Origin: Syntrophomonadaceae bacterium
GTDB lineage: Bacteria; Bacillota; Syntrophomonadia; Syntrophomonadales; Syntrophomonadaceae
Assembly (NCBI GenBank): GCA_028698695.1
Contig: JAQVWB010000023.1
Span: 1-14,567, forward strand
Direction: 5' to 3'
Length of the DNA stretch: 14,567 nt
Under the pieces are notes generated by a model, which saw only the letters and a program-made list of their open reading frames with translations, was not told the DNA's origin and did not search any database. Numbering within the stretch: position 1 is the first letter of the stretch; the number at the start of each line of letters is the position of its first letter. The position numbers and the translations under genes are program-made. Shown in pieces: positions 7,121 through 14,567 of the stretch.

Positions 7121-8302
7121 TCAGTTGCTTACACCTGATAATCCCGCTCCATCCTCGGGAGTCGGGTTAGCAGGTACAGCTGTTGTTTCCTCTGCATTGT
7201 CAGCAGGTTCAGTATTGATATCTGTATCTATATCTGTGTCTGTATTCAACCCGGTATCAGGTTCGGGAGGCAGATAGCCTTCCGGACCATCCAATTCACC
7301 GTCTTCTATATCTGTCTCTTCCGGCGTTTCTGAAGGTATTTCTTCTTCCAGCAATTCATTGGTCACCGGTTCACTGTAATAATTAGTCTGGCGGGGCGGG
7401 TCCTGAGCAACCGGATAAGTTTTACCGGCAAAAAGATCGTCAATAATATGACGGGCAATATCCGCATCCGCTTGCCAGTAACTGGCGCCACTACCCGGTT
7501 CAGTATAAGGATAACCAGGTAAAGTCTGCGTAGTTATTTTAGTCGCATCGAAATCACGGGCTACTTTTGCCATAAATGCCATATCAGACATGGGAATATT
7601 GGTTTCCACATGTTTACTTAACTCCGGTAATAATTGATGTAATTTAAGCACCGTGCTGCCTTGAAATACTTCCCTGGCCAGGGCATTAATAAACTTCTGC
7701 TGGCGAACTGTCCTTCCTATATCAGCAGTTGGACCTCCCCGATAACGAACATAGCGCAACGCATCCGCCCCATTTAAATGCTGGGTACCTTTGGTAAGAT
7801 TAATACTAAGTTTAGGGTTAGGGTCATAATGATACATATTTGATTCCACATTAATATCTACCCCTCCCAGAATATCAATGATTTTTTCAAATCCGCTAAA
7901 ATTAGAAACTACATAATAATCGATACGGGTTCCCAGTAAATCGCCGGCTGTCTTGCAGGCAGCTTCCGGGCCATTTACCGCATTAACACTGTTAATTTTA
8001 TCAAATCTGCCGGAAGGAACTTTTACTCTCGTATCACGGGGAATCCAGACCATTACCACCTGTTGAGTTTTTTTGTCAACACTTGCTACTATCATAGTAT
8101 CGCTACGGGAATTTTCATTGGCGCTGCGTGCATCTACACCCATAACCAGGACATTAACCGGTTTACCACGCGTTAACCTGCCTTCAACGGAAGGATTAAA
8201 TATACTTCCCAGTTTATCACCCATAAATCTCCCTATCAAAAAAGTAGCTATGAAAATGAGAATAACTACGGCTATTCCCTTTTTATTATTTAATCTCCCC
8301 AT
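7121..8302 (-). CDS. LytR-CpsA-Psr (LCP) family cell-wall glycopolymer ligase
   Basis: A 393-residue membrane-anchored enzyme of the LCP family, which transfers lipid-linked glycopolymers such as teichoic acids or polysaccharides onto peptidoglycan. A short cytoplasmic Arg/Lys-rich start is followed by one membrane segment (about 9-25) and an extracellular LCP domain (about 48-215). Key residues include Asp57 and Arg59 (GVDAR), SRSDTM (65-70), IPRDTRV (87-93), DKINSVNA (101-108) and the Arg-rich YVRYRGGPTADIGRTVRQQKF stretch (184 on), all typical for binding the pyrophosphate lipid. Residues 300-393 form an acidic Pro/Thr/Glu-rich tail holding TDTDIDTDINTE, probably disordered and in or near the wall. 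GGAG lies eight bases before the ATG. The gene lies 94 bases after hflX but has its own promoter. Which polymer it attaches cannot be told. Confidence 0.93.
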   Translation of the reverse strand: MGRLNNKKGIAVVILIFIATFLIGRFMGDKLGSIFNPSVEGRLTRGKPVNVLVMGVDARSANENSRSDTMIVASVDKKTQQVVMVWIPRDTRVKVPSGRFDKINSVNAVNGPEAACKTAGDLLGTRIDYYVVSNFSGFEKIIDILGGVDINVESNMYHYDPNPKLSINLTKGTQHLNGADALRYVRYRGGPTADIGRTVRQQKFINALAREVFQGSTVLKLHQLLPELSKHVETNIPMSDMAFMAKVARDFDATKITTQTLPGYPYTEPGSGASYWQADADIARHIIDDLFAGKTYPVAQDPPRQTNYYSEPVTNELLEEEIPSETPEETDIEDGELDGPEGYLPPEPDTGLNTDTDIDTDINTEPADNAEETTAVPANPTPEDGAGLSGVSN

Positions 8303-8338
8303 AGTTGCTGCTCCATTCCTGTTAAATTGACCGCACTA

Positions 8339-8367
8339 ATTTTAGCAGGCTCAAGTAAAACTGTCCA
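8339..8367 (-). promoter_or_regulatory. Sigma-A promoter of the LCP gene
   Basis: On the minus strand TGGACA (complement of 8362-8367), a 17-base spacer and TAAAAT (complement of 8339-8344) match consensus in 5/6 and 5/6 positions. It lies between the end of hflX and the LCP start, so the LCP gene can be transcribed independently of the ABC-F-hflX unit. Confidence 0.7.
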
Positions 8368-8396
8368 TAAAAATAACCCGCCACTCAAAATCATAT

Positions 8397-8624
8397 TTAC
8401 ATATCAAATCTATGCTCGATTACTTCCATTAATTTATAAACCCCCTGACCGGTTCGGGCTGATATCTTTACCGGTATATCCCGGTCCGTTTCCAAATCGT
8501 TTACATCATGCGGGTTATCCATTTTATTGAAAACCAAAATCATATCATCGCGGTTAGCACCCAAATCCACCAAAACTTCTACCCCTACTGCCAATTTATC
8601 CAGATAACGGGTCACTGCCATCAA
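8397..8624 (-). pseudogene. hflX: hflX C-terminal part, displaced into the +1 frame
   Basis: This frame continues the HflX G domain after the break. From about YLDKLAVGVEVLVDLGA it carries G4 NKMD and a G5-like ISARTG, then ends at HRFDM. The frame can be read back to TTG 8624, but that codon lies inside the upstream part, has no ribosome binding site, and its first residues are an out-of-frame reading of VVDGSDP. Independent translation is therefore unlikely. Joined with the upstream part, the product would be about 361 residues. It stops right after the G domain, where many HflX proteins carry roughly 50 more residues of a small C-terminal domain. No GTPase could work from this piece alone. 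Confidence 0.8.
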
Positions 8625-9483
8625 CTACAGGCAATATCAGATCAGCATCAGTTGCTTCCTGCAGCGTGGAACGAAATGCTGCAACCAGATGGTGCGGCAA
8701 TTGTTGAATAAAACCAACTGTATCAGTTATCAGCACCTCCATCGCGGAAGGCAATTTAATCTTTCGGGTAGTTGTATCCAGGGTTTGAAACATTCTGCTA
8801 TCAGCTTCTACCTGGTTTGCTCCGCTAAAATGAGCCATATTACATAATTGGTTAAATAAAGTTGATTTACCGGCATTAGTGTATCCAACAATGGATACTG
8901 TCTTTATGCCGGAACGCTGGCGTCTTTTATGTTGTAACTGTCGGGTTTTATCTGCCTTTTCCAGCTGAATGCCGATATCCTTAATTCGATTTCTTATATA
9001 ACGCCGGTCCATCTCCAGCTTTTGTTCCCCGGCCCCGCGCGTCCCAATGCCTGCCCCCAACCGGCTTAATGCTCTGCCTTTACCGGTTAATCTGGGTAGT
9101 TGATACTTTAATCTCGCCAGTTCCACTTGTAATTTACCTTCACTACTAAGCGCCCGCTGAGCAAAAATATCCAAAATTAACATGGTACGGTCAATAACCT
9201 TTACTGGCAGAACCTCTTCCAGATTTCGCAACTGTACCGGACTAAGCTCATTATCAAAAATCACCAGATCCGGCTCCAATTCCTGTACCAAATGATCAAG
9301 TTCCTCCAATTTGCCTTTACCAATATAAGTAGTTCCCTGAGGTCTGCTCCGGATTTGAATTAAGGTAGCTATCACCTCAGCCCCGGCTGCCTCTGCTAAA
9401 CCAATCAGCTCCTCCAGTGCATATTCGGCTTCTATTTTATTACCGGTTTGAACAGCCACAATTACGGCTCTTTCTTTATTCAT
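8596..9483 (-). CDS. hflX: HflX ribosome-associated GTPase, N-terminal part, truncated by frameshift
   Basis: HflX binds 50S/70S ribosomes and uses GTP to split or rescue stalled ones. Residues 1-185 form the HflX N-terminal nucleotide-binding-like domain and helical linker, including GKGKLEEL (55-62), DNELSPVQLRNLEE and the glycine-rich LSRLGAGIGTRGAGEQKLEMD. The G domain starts with G1 GYTNAGKS (200-207) and G3 DTVGF (254-258). The frame then ends at VVDGSDPLSG-TAA, before G4. The missing G4 and G5 lie in another frame just downstream (8397 to about 8606). Joining needs a one-base insertion or two-base deletion near 8604-8613. Beside the break, the usual LILHVVD reads LILPVVD. As written, the 295-residue product lacks guanine specificity and is probably inactive; a sequencing error is the main alternative. 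ATG 9483 has AAAGGA ten bases upstream. It follows the ABC-F gene by 41 bases and is probably co-transcribed with it. Confidence 0.88.
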   Translation of the reverse strand: MNKERAVIVAVQTGNKIEAEYALEELIGLAEAAGAEVIATLIQIRSRPQGTTYIGKGKLEELDHLVQELEPDLVIFDNELSPVQLRNLEEVLPVKVIDRTMLILDIFAQRALSSEGKLQVELARLKYQLPRLTGKGRALSRLGAGIGTRGAGEQKLEMDRRYIRNRIKDIGIQLEKADKTRQLQHKRRQRSGIKTVSIVGYTNAGKSTLFNQLCNMAHFSGANQVEADSRMFQTLDTTTRKIKLPSAMEVLITDTVGFIQQLPHHLVAAFRSTLQEATDADLILPVVDGSDPLSG

Positions 9484-9524
9484 AAAATGCCTGTCCTTTC
9501 TTTAAGCATTATCCGTTGATTACA

Positions 9525-11441
9525 TCATTCTGATTCAGATTCAAAATCATGCAAACGTTCAGCCAGGTCAGCCCAGTCCTGATATAAAACCTGCAACCTG
9601 ATTTCAATCTCCTGCAACCCAGCACTTAAAATTGGTACTATATTCATATCAGCAAATACAGCTTCATCACTTAACTGTTCATGCAGTTCATCTTGTCGTT
9701 GCTCAAAATCATGAATATCTTTTTCCAACTGCTCCAGTTCCTTTTCCATTCTACGCTTAATCCGCTGCTCTTCTTTCTTTTGCAGGCGGAATTGTTGGGC
9801 ATTTCCTGGAGAGTCTGCATTTTTATTTTGAGCTTCAACCGGCTTCTGCCAAACCAAACTAGACTGATTGTCACTATAGTTTCCTAAATAAGTCTTTAAT
9901 CCTTCTTCACCTATTACTGCAATATTCATAGCAATCCGGTCAATAAAATAACGGTCATGGGAAACAAATAGAATTGTACCCGGATAATTACTTAACATCG
10001 ACTCTACAGCCTCACGGCTATCAATATCCAGATGGTTGGTGGGTTCATCGAGAATGAGAAAATTAGGCCGGGATAAATAGAGTTTCAGCAAAGCCAGACG
10101 GCTTTTCTCTCCTCCGCTCAAATGGTCAACTTTTTTATAGACATCATCACCGGAAAATAGCATCCTGCCCAATATATTACGGGCTTCACCGACCGTAATA
10201 TCAGTTGAATAAACTATTTCATCCAATACACTGTTGTCTGGATTCAGCGATTCGTGATGTTGTGAAAAATATCCAATTGTAACCCGACTGCCTATTCTTA
10301 CAGAACCGGAATCCGCTGATAAATTACCCATAATAATATTCAGCAAAGTTGATTTCCCGCTCCCGTTGGGGCCCAACAATGCCAGACGCTCACCTTTACG
10401 CAGTAATAAATTTACCTGTCTGAACAATTGGTCGTTATCAAATGATTTGCTTATATTATCAATTACTAAAACTTCATCACCGGAAGTCTCCATCAATTCG
10501 AAAGTCCATGAACCCATAGTTGTTTCATTACTTACATTTTCCAGACGTTCCAGGCGGTCAAGCTGCGACTGTCTTCCCCGGGCTTGTTTAGCCTTTATTC
10601 CTGCCTGAAAACGGCGAATATATTCCTCCTGACGGGCAATCTCCTGTTGCTGCTTCTCATAACTTCTTCGTTTGGATACATCCTCAACCGCCCGCAGTTC
10701 AAGCATTTTAGAATAATTACCCGCATATGATTTTACCTGTCCCTCCCTCAAGTCCAGAATACGCGTTGTAACGCGATCCAAAAACCGCCGGTCATGAGAA
10801 ACCACCAATAAGGTCCCCCTAAAAGCACACAAAAAATTCTCCAGCCATTCCACCGACACTATATCCAGATGATTAGTCGGCTCATCCAACAGCAATACTT
10901 CAGGCTCAGCCGCCAGTAGCCGGGCTAAATTTAACCGGGTTAACTCCCCGCCACTGAAGCTGCTAATCTTTCTGGACATCATATCCATAAAAAAACCTAA
11001 TCCAATTAATATTTTACGGGCTCTTGCTTCACAGGCATAACCATCCGCCCGTTCATAAGTCTCAACTACATCGGCATAACGCTGCAATAAACCGTCAACA
11101 TCTTTTCCACCGGTGGCAATTTGTTGCTGTAATTGCTGCATTTGTTCCCGCATTAGAATAATAGGAGCAAAACTCTGCATTACTGCGTCCCATATGCTGA
11201 TATCTTTATTTAAATCAGGCAATTGTTCCAAATAACCCGGTTTAATACCGGTCGATACAGTAACTTCTCCCTGATCAGGCACTAATTGTCCTGCTATACA
11301 CTTAAGCAGCGTACTTTTTCCGGAACCATTGGTACCAACTAATCCTGCTTTGTCTCCCTGGTTAAGCGTAAACTGAACCTCACTGAATAAAGTATGTTCA
11401 CCGTAAGTTTTATTTAAATTGTTAACCTGTAACACAATCAT
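9525..11441 (-). CDS. ABC-F family ATPase (Uup/YdiF-like), ribosome-acting
   Basis: A 638-residue soluble protein with two ABC ATPase domains and no membrane segments, as in the ABC-F family, which acts at the ribosomal E site on translation and stalled complexes. Domain 1 has Walker A GTNGSGKS (36-43), signature FSGGE (162-166) and Walker B LLLDEPTNHLD (about 183-193). Domain 2 has GPNGSGKS (357-364), LSGGE (443-447) and LILDEPTNHLD (about 463-473); SHDR switches follow each. The charged helical interdomain linker (about 240-305) corresponds to the P-site-tRNA interaction motif. Residues 550-636 form a Lys/Glu-rich coiled coil as in Uup and YdiF. Both catalytic Glu residues are present. The architecture fits housekeeping members better than short antibiotic-resistance members, but resistance cannot be excluded. 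The ATG at 11439-11441 has only a weak GGTGA-type ribosome binding site. It leads the ABC-F-hflX unit. Confidence 0.95.
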   Translation of the reverse strand: MIVLQVNNLNKTYGEHTLFSEVQFTLNQGDKAGLVGTNGSGKSTLLKCIAGQLVPDQGEVTVSTGIKPGYLEQLPDLNKDISIWDAVMQSFAPIILMREQMQQLQQQIATGGKDVDGLLQRYADVVETYERADGYACEARARKILIGLGFFMDMMSRKISSFSGGELTRLNLARLLAAEPEVLLLDEPTNHLDIVSVEWLENFLCAFRGTLLVVSHDRRFLDRVTTRILDLREGQVKSYAGNYSKMLELRAVEDVSKRRSYEKQQQEIARQEEYIRRFQAGIKAKQARGRQSQLDRLERLENVSNETTMGSWTFELMETSGDEVLVIDNISKSFDNDQLFRQVNLLLRKGERLALLGPNGSGKSTLLNIIMGNLSADSGSVRIGSRVTIGYFSQHHESLNPDNSVLDEIVYSTDITVGEARNILGRMLFSGDDVYKKVDHLSGGEKSRLALLKLYLSRPNFLILDEPTNHLDIDSREAVESMLSNYPGTILFVSHDRYFIDRIAMNIAVIGEEGLKTYLGNYSDNQSSLVWQKPVEAQNKNADSPGNAQQFRLQKKEEQRIKRRMEKELEQLEKDIHDFEQRQDELHEQLSDEAVFADMNIVPILSAGLQEIEIRLQVLYQDWADLAERLHDFESESE

Positions 11442-11486
11442 TTTTTCACCGTATCCCCAAAAATAATACTTTCATAAGCCTTATTC

Positions 11487-11515
11487 ATTATAATTGACAT
11501 CCCTTCCAGCGTAAA
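11487..11515 (-). promoter_or_regulatory. Sigma-A promoter of the ABC-F-hflX unit
   Basis: On the minus strand TTTACG (complement of 11510-11515), a 17-base spacer and a perfect TATAAT (complement of 11487-11492) precede the ABC-F start by about 45 bases. It lies in the 189-base divergent gap shared with pflB. Confidence 0.6.
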
Positions 11516-11557
11516 CAAAGGTTGCTATGGACACCATCTTTATTAATATTCGCTGGA

Positions 11558-11563
11558 TATAAT
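11558..11563 (+). promoter_or_regulatory. Possible -10 box for pflB
   Basis: TATAAT lies 67 bases before the pflB start. No good -35 box is found at 16-19 bases, so if it is used it may depend on an activator. No Fnr, Rex or other known operator was recognised. Confidence 0.3.
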
Positions 11564-11630
11564 TTTACGGTGTAACTTTGCATCAAAAAATCAATACTAA
11601 TACCAAACTATAATTTGGAGTTGATTTAAA

Positions 11631-13862
11631 TTGACTATACAGGCATGGCGAAATTTTCAATCTGGACAATGGATGCAGGAAATAAATATACGGGACTTTA
11701 TTCAAAAAAATTATTCCCCTTATGATGGTGATGAAACATTTCTCAGTGACTGCAGTGAAAAAACTGAACGGTTGTGGCAGGTTTGCCAGGAATTGCTGAG
11801 CAAAGAGCGTGAATCCGGAGGAGTATTGTCAGTAGACCCTGATACACCGCTTAATATAACCAGTCATGCACCTGGTTATATCGACCGTGATCTGGAAGTA
11901 ATCGTCGGTCTGCAAACTGCTGCTCCCCTGGAAAGGGGAATTCAGGTATATGGTGGTTTACGTCATGCCATTCGGGCCTGTGAAGCTTATGGTTATGAAT
12001 TGAATCCCACTATCAGCGATTTTTTCAAACAACATCGACGCACGCATAATGAAGGCGTTTTTGCTGCCTATACTCCGGAAATGAAGCTAGCCAGAAAAGC
12101 TGGCATTATAACCGGTCTGCCTGATTCCTATGGCAGAGGCAGAATTATCGGCGATTACCGGCGCGTAAGTCTTTACGGTGTAGATATGCTAATTGAAGCC
12201 AAAGAACATGACCGGGAGCAATTAAATCACACTATGTCTGATGATAATATTCGTCTGCGTGAAGAGTTGTTTGACCAACTGGAAGCACTCAACGAATTAA
12301 AAACTATGGCTCGCGGTTATGGATATGATATTTCCCGTCCGGCAAAAAATGCCCGTGAGGCTGTACAATGGCTGTACTTTGCCTATTTGGCTTCCATAAA
12401 AGAGCAAAATGGCGCCGCTATGAGCCTGGGCCGAATAGCTGCTTTTCTCGATATATATATAGAACGCGATTTAAAGGAAGGGACTATAAACGAAACCGAA
12501 GCCCAGGAATTAATAGACCAATTGGTAATTAAATTGCGTCTGGTCAGGCACTTACGCACTCCCGAATATAGTGATCTGTTTGCCGGGGACCCCAACTGGG
12601 TTACCGAAGCCATTGGCGGTGCAGGAGTTGACGGACGCCACCTGGTAACCAAAAACAGCTATCGTATCCTGCATACGCTTACCAATTTAGGTGCTTCCCC
12701 CGAGCCTAACATGACTATATTATGGTCACCACATCTCCCCCTGTCTTTTCAACAATATTGTGCCCGTCTTTCCATAAAAACCAGTGCCCTGCAGTATGAA
12801 AACGATGACCTTATGCGTCCCTGGTTTGGAGACGATTATGCTATAGCCTGTTGTGTTTCCGCCATGCGTCTGGGAAGTGAAAGTCAATACTTTGGAGCAC
12901 GCTGCAATCTGGCCAAATTGCTTCTTTATGCTATAAACGGTGGCCAGGATGAAATTACCGGTCAGCAGGTTGGGCCAAACACTCCGGTTTATGAAGGGGA
13001 ATATCTTGAATACGATCAGGTGGTGGAGCTGTTGCAAAAACACCTGGAATGGTTAACTGAACTATATGTTAATACCATGAACCTCATTCACTATATGCAT
13101 GACCGCTATTCATATGAAAAGATGGAACTGGCCCTTCATGATACACATCTCAAGCATTATATTGCTTTCGGTATCGCCGGTCTTTCGGTAATAGCAGATT
13201 CTTTGAGTGCTATCAAATACGCCCGGGTTAAGCCGATAAAAGACCACCGGGGTATAATTATTGATTTTGAACTGGAAGGGGATTATCCTAAGTTTGGGAA
13301 CGATGATGACCGGGTTGATGAAATAGCTGTGGAACTGATAAAAAACTTTATAATGCTTCTGGAGAAACACCCCGCCTACAAAGGGGCCGTTCATACCCTT
13401 TCCATCTTGACCATTACCTCAAATGTAATGTATGGCCATCATACCGGGGCTACTCCGGATGGACGCAAAGCCGGTCAGCCACTGGCTCCTGGTGCCAACC
13501 CTCTGCATGGGCGGGAGGAAAAAGGGGCTATTGCTGCAGCCAACTCAGTGGCTAAACTTCCCTACAGCCATGCCCGTGACGGTATATCCTATACTTTTTC
13601 CATAGCACCATCCGCTCTGGGGAAAAATGAAACCGAACAAACTGATAACCTGGTATCTTTCCTGAAAGGTTACTTTTCACAGGAGGCTCACCATATCAAT
13701 GTGAATGTAATTAATATCGAAACCTTGCGTGCAGCCATGGAAAACCCGCAGGCTTATCCGGATTTGACTATTCGCGTATCAGGCTATGCAGTTCATTTTA
13801 TTAAATTAAGCCGTGAGCAACAGGAAGAAATCATAGCCCGTACCTTCTATCAAAGGTTGTAG
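11631..13862 (+). CDS. pflB: Pyruvate formate-lyase (formate C-acetyltransferase)
   Basis: A 743-residue glycyl-radical enzyme converting pyruvate and CoA to acetyl-CoA and formate in the anaerobic cytoplasm. The adjacent catalytic cysteines are Cys407-Cys408 in DDYAIACCVSAMRLG, followed by FGARCNLAKLLLYAINGG. The C-terminal glycyl-radical motif is TIRVSGYAVHF with Gly718. The Cys pair together with LTIRVSGYAV marks a true PFL rather than a diol dehydratase or other glycyl-radical lyase, and the length (about 740-760) fits. The start is TTG 11631, with GGAG (11617-11620) ten bases upstream. The activase gene begins three bases after the stop, so the two are one operon. No formate transporter or alcohol dehydrogenase gene is visible in the window. 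Confidence 0.97.
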   Translation: MTIQAWRNFQSGQWMQEINIRDFIQKNYSPYDGDETFLSDCSEKTERLWQVCQELLSKERESGGVLSVDPDTPLNITSHAPGYIDRDLEVIVGLQTAAPLERGIQVYGGLRHAIRACEAYGYELNPTISDFFKQHRRTHNEGVFAAYTPEMKLARKAGIITGLPDSYGRGRIIGDYRRVSLYGVDMLIEAKEHDREQLNHTMSDDNIRLREELFDQLEALNELKTMARGYGYDISRPAKNAREAVQWLYFAYLASIKEQNGAAMSLGRIAAFLDIYIERDLKEGTINETEAQELIDQLVIKLRLVRHLRTPEYSDLFAGDPNWVTEAIGGAGVDGRHLVTKNSYRILHTLTNLGASPEPNMTILWSPHLPLSFQQYCARLSIKTSALQYENDDLMRPWFGDDYAIACCVSAMRLGSESQYFGARCNLAKLLLYAINGGQDEITGQQVGPNTPVYEGEYLEYDQVVELLQKHLEWLTELYVNTMNLIHYMHDRYSYEKMELALHDTHLKHYIAFGIAGLSVIADSLSAIKYARVKPIKDHRGIIIDFELEGDYPKFGNDDDRVDEIAVELIKNFIMLLEKHPAYKGAVHTLSILTITSNVMYGHHTGATPDGRKAGQPLAPGANPLHGREEKGAIAAANSVAKLPYSHARDGISYTFSIAPSALGKNETEQTDNLVSFLKGYFSQEAHHINVNVINIETLRAAMENPQAYPDLTIRVSGYAVHFIKLSREQQEEIIARTFYQRL

Positions 13863-13865
13863 CTT

Positions 13866-14567
13866 ATGAAAGGCAAAGTTCATTCCATCGATACCTTCAG
13901 TACTCTTGATGGTCCCGGTATACGAACGGTAATATTTATGCAGGGCTGTGCCCTGCGCTGCAAATACTGTCATAATCCTGACACCTGGGACTGTGAAAGT
14001 AATATTGCCCGTGAATACACCGTTGATGAAATTATGCAGATATTGCGGCGCAGTCAACCCTACTTTATATCTTCGCGGGGAGGAGTAACTTTTTCCGGGG
14101 GTGAACCGCTGCTGCAGGCAGAATTTGTCCGCGAGGTATTTATTGTCTGTCGTGAGGAAAATATTACTACTGCCATTGATTCTTCACTTTATATCAGTTC
14201 AGAAAAACTTCGTCGGGTCTTACCCTACACCGACCTGATTCTAGCTGATATCAAACATATGGAAAATACCCTCAGCCGTTATATCACCGGAGCTGGGAAC
14301 AGTGCCAACCTGCGTAATCTGGAGTTAATAAATCGTGAAGGCATACCGGTATGGATACGCTATGTAATCGTACCAGGTATAACTGACCAGCCTGAACATT
14401 TGCAAGCCATGGCCACTCTGGCCGGTAACCTTTCCAGTGTAAAAAGAATTGATCTCCTGCCCTATCATGGCCTCGGTGCACATAAATGGAAGCTATTGGG
14501 TCTGGATTATGAACTGGCAGACATTGACCCTCCATCACCAGAACAAATGAAAGGTTTACGGCAACTG
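13866..14567 (+). CDS. pflA: Pyruvate formate-lyase activating enzyme (3' end outside window)
   Basis: A radical-SAM enzyme that uses S-adenosylmethionine and a [4Fe-4S] cluster to create the glycyl radical on PflB. It starts at ATG 13866, three bases after the pflB stop, with AAAGG inside the end of pflB as the ribosome binding site. The cluster motif is Cys28-x3-Cys32-x2-Cys35 (CALRCKYCHNP), and GGVTFSGGEPLLQ follows as the SAM-binding segment. ADIKHM, VWIRYVIVPGITD and LLPYHGLGAHKW are typical of PFL activases. There is no two-ferredoxin insert of the kind seen in other glycyl-radical activases. The frame is open for 234 codons to the window edge; relatives are about 240-260 residues, so only the last few are missing. 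The second half has DSS where many relatives have DTN/DTS, a mild variation. Confidence 0.95.
   Translation, partial: MKGKVHSIDTFSTLDGPGIRTVIFMQGCALRCKYCHNPDTWDCESNIAREYTVDEIMQILRRSQPYFISSRGGVTFSGGEPLLQAEFVREVFIVCREENITTAIDSSLYISSEKLRRVLPYTDLILADIKHMENTLSRYITGAGNSANLRNLELINREGIPVWIRYVIVPGITDQPEHLQAMATLAGNLSSVKRIDLLPYHGLGAHKWKLLGLDYELADIDPPSPEQMKGLRQL

Noticed and set aside
7142..7160. Small hairpin TCCCG/CGGGA near the convergent flavoprotein and LCP ends
   Set aside because: It has a five-pair stem, a nine-base loop, no T tract, and lies inside the LCP coding region; not supportable as a terminator.
8596..8598. Stop inside HflX as a possible selenocysteine codon
   Set aside because: The stop is TAA, not TGA, and the homologous sequence continues in a different frame, so recoding a stop cannot restore the protein.
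11447..11572. Inverted repeats in the ABC-F/pflB gap (CACCGTA/TACGGTG and TCCAGCG/CGCTGGA)
   Set aside because: Seven-base arms separated by 40-110 bases are expected by chance in a gap of this length, and they do not frame the promoters in a meaningful way.
11609..11614. TATAAT just before pflB as its promoter
   Set aside because: It lies only three bases before the GGAG of the ribosome binding site, so transcripts would start inside or after that site, and there is no -35 box.
1..14567. CRISPR arrays, tRNA/rRNA genes, insertion sequences, prophage or defence genes
   Set aside because: No direct repeat-spacer pattern, tRNA-like sequence, transposase or integrase was seen. Almost all coding space is explained by housekeeping families.

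Overview
The window looks like chromosome from a spore-forming, strictly anaerobic, low-GC Firmicute of the clostridial type. The pointers are two CotF-family spore coat proteins, pyruvate formate-lyase with its radical-SAM activase, strong AAGGAGG-type ribosome binding sites with frequent TTG/GTG starts, and an apparent selenocysteine codon. The genus cannot be named from this sequence alone. No tRNA, rRNA, CRISPR array, insertion sequence or prophage gene is visible. The stretch reads as core chromosome with short operons in alternating orientation.

Layout. (1) 1-2416, plus strand: the 3' part of a membrane sensor histidine kinase (MASE3-PAS-PAS-HisKA-HATPase), an AT-rich hairpin, then two small CotF-like coat genes. 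(2) 2497-4095, minus strand: a DEAD-box RNA helicase with a C-terminal DbpA-type RNA-binding domain. (3) 4254-4451, plus strand: a 65-residue DUF1858-family redox protein whose conserved CxxC reads Cys-Leu-Gly-UGA, followed by a SECIS-like hairpin. It is a strong selenoprotein candidate that ordinary gene calling would miss. (4) 4549-6354, minus strand: oligoendopeptidase F. (5) 6601-7113, plus strand: a flavin-reductase/flavoredoxin-like protein behind a near-consensus promoter and a perfect 18-bp palindrome. (6) 7121-11441, minus strand: an ABC-F ATPase, then hflX (ribosome-associated GTPase, broken by a frameshift inside the G domain), then a LytR-CpsA-Psr cell-wall ligase with its own promoter. 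(7) 11631-14567, plus strand: pflB and pflA, the latter cut by the window end.

How the genes work together. pflB and pflA form a metabolic unit: PflA uses S-adenosylmethionine and a [4Fe-4S] cluster to install the glycyl radical on PflB, which then cleaves pyruvate to acetyl-CoA and formate. The ABC-F ATPase and HflX both belong to ribosome-acting families and are probably co-transcribed. The orphan kinase resembles sporulation-type kinases and lies next to coat genes, but a direct functional link is only inference. The most notable item is the DUF1858 selenoprotein candidate; next are the hflX frameshift and the palindromic operator candidate ahead of the flavoprotein gene.
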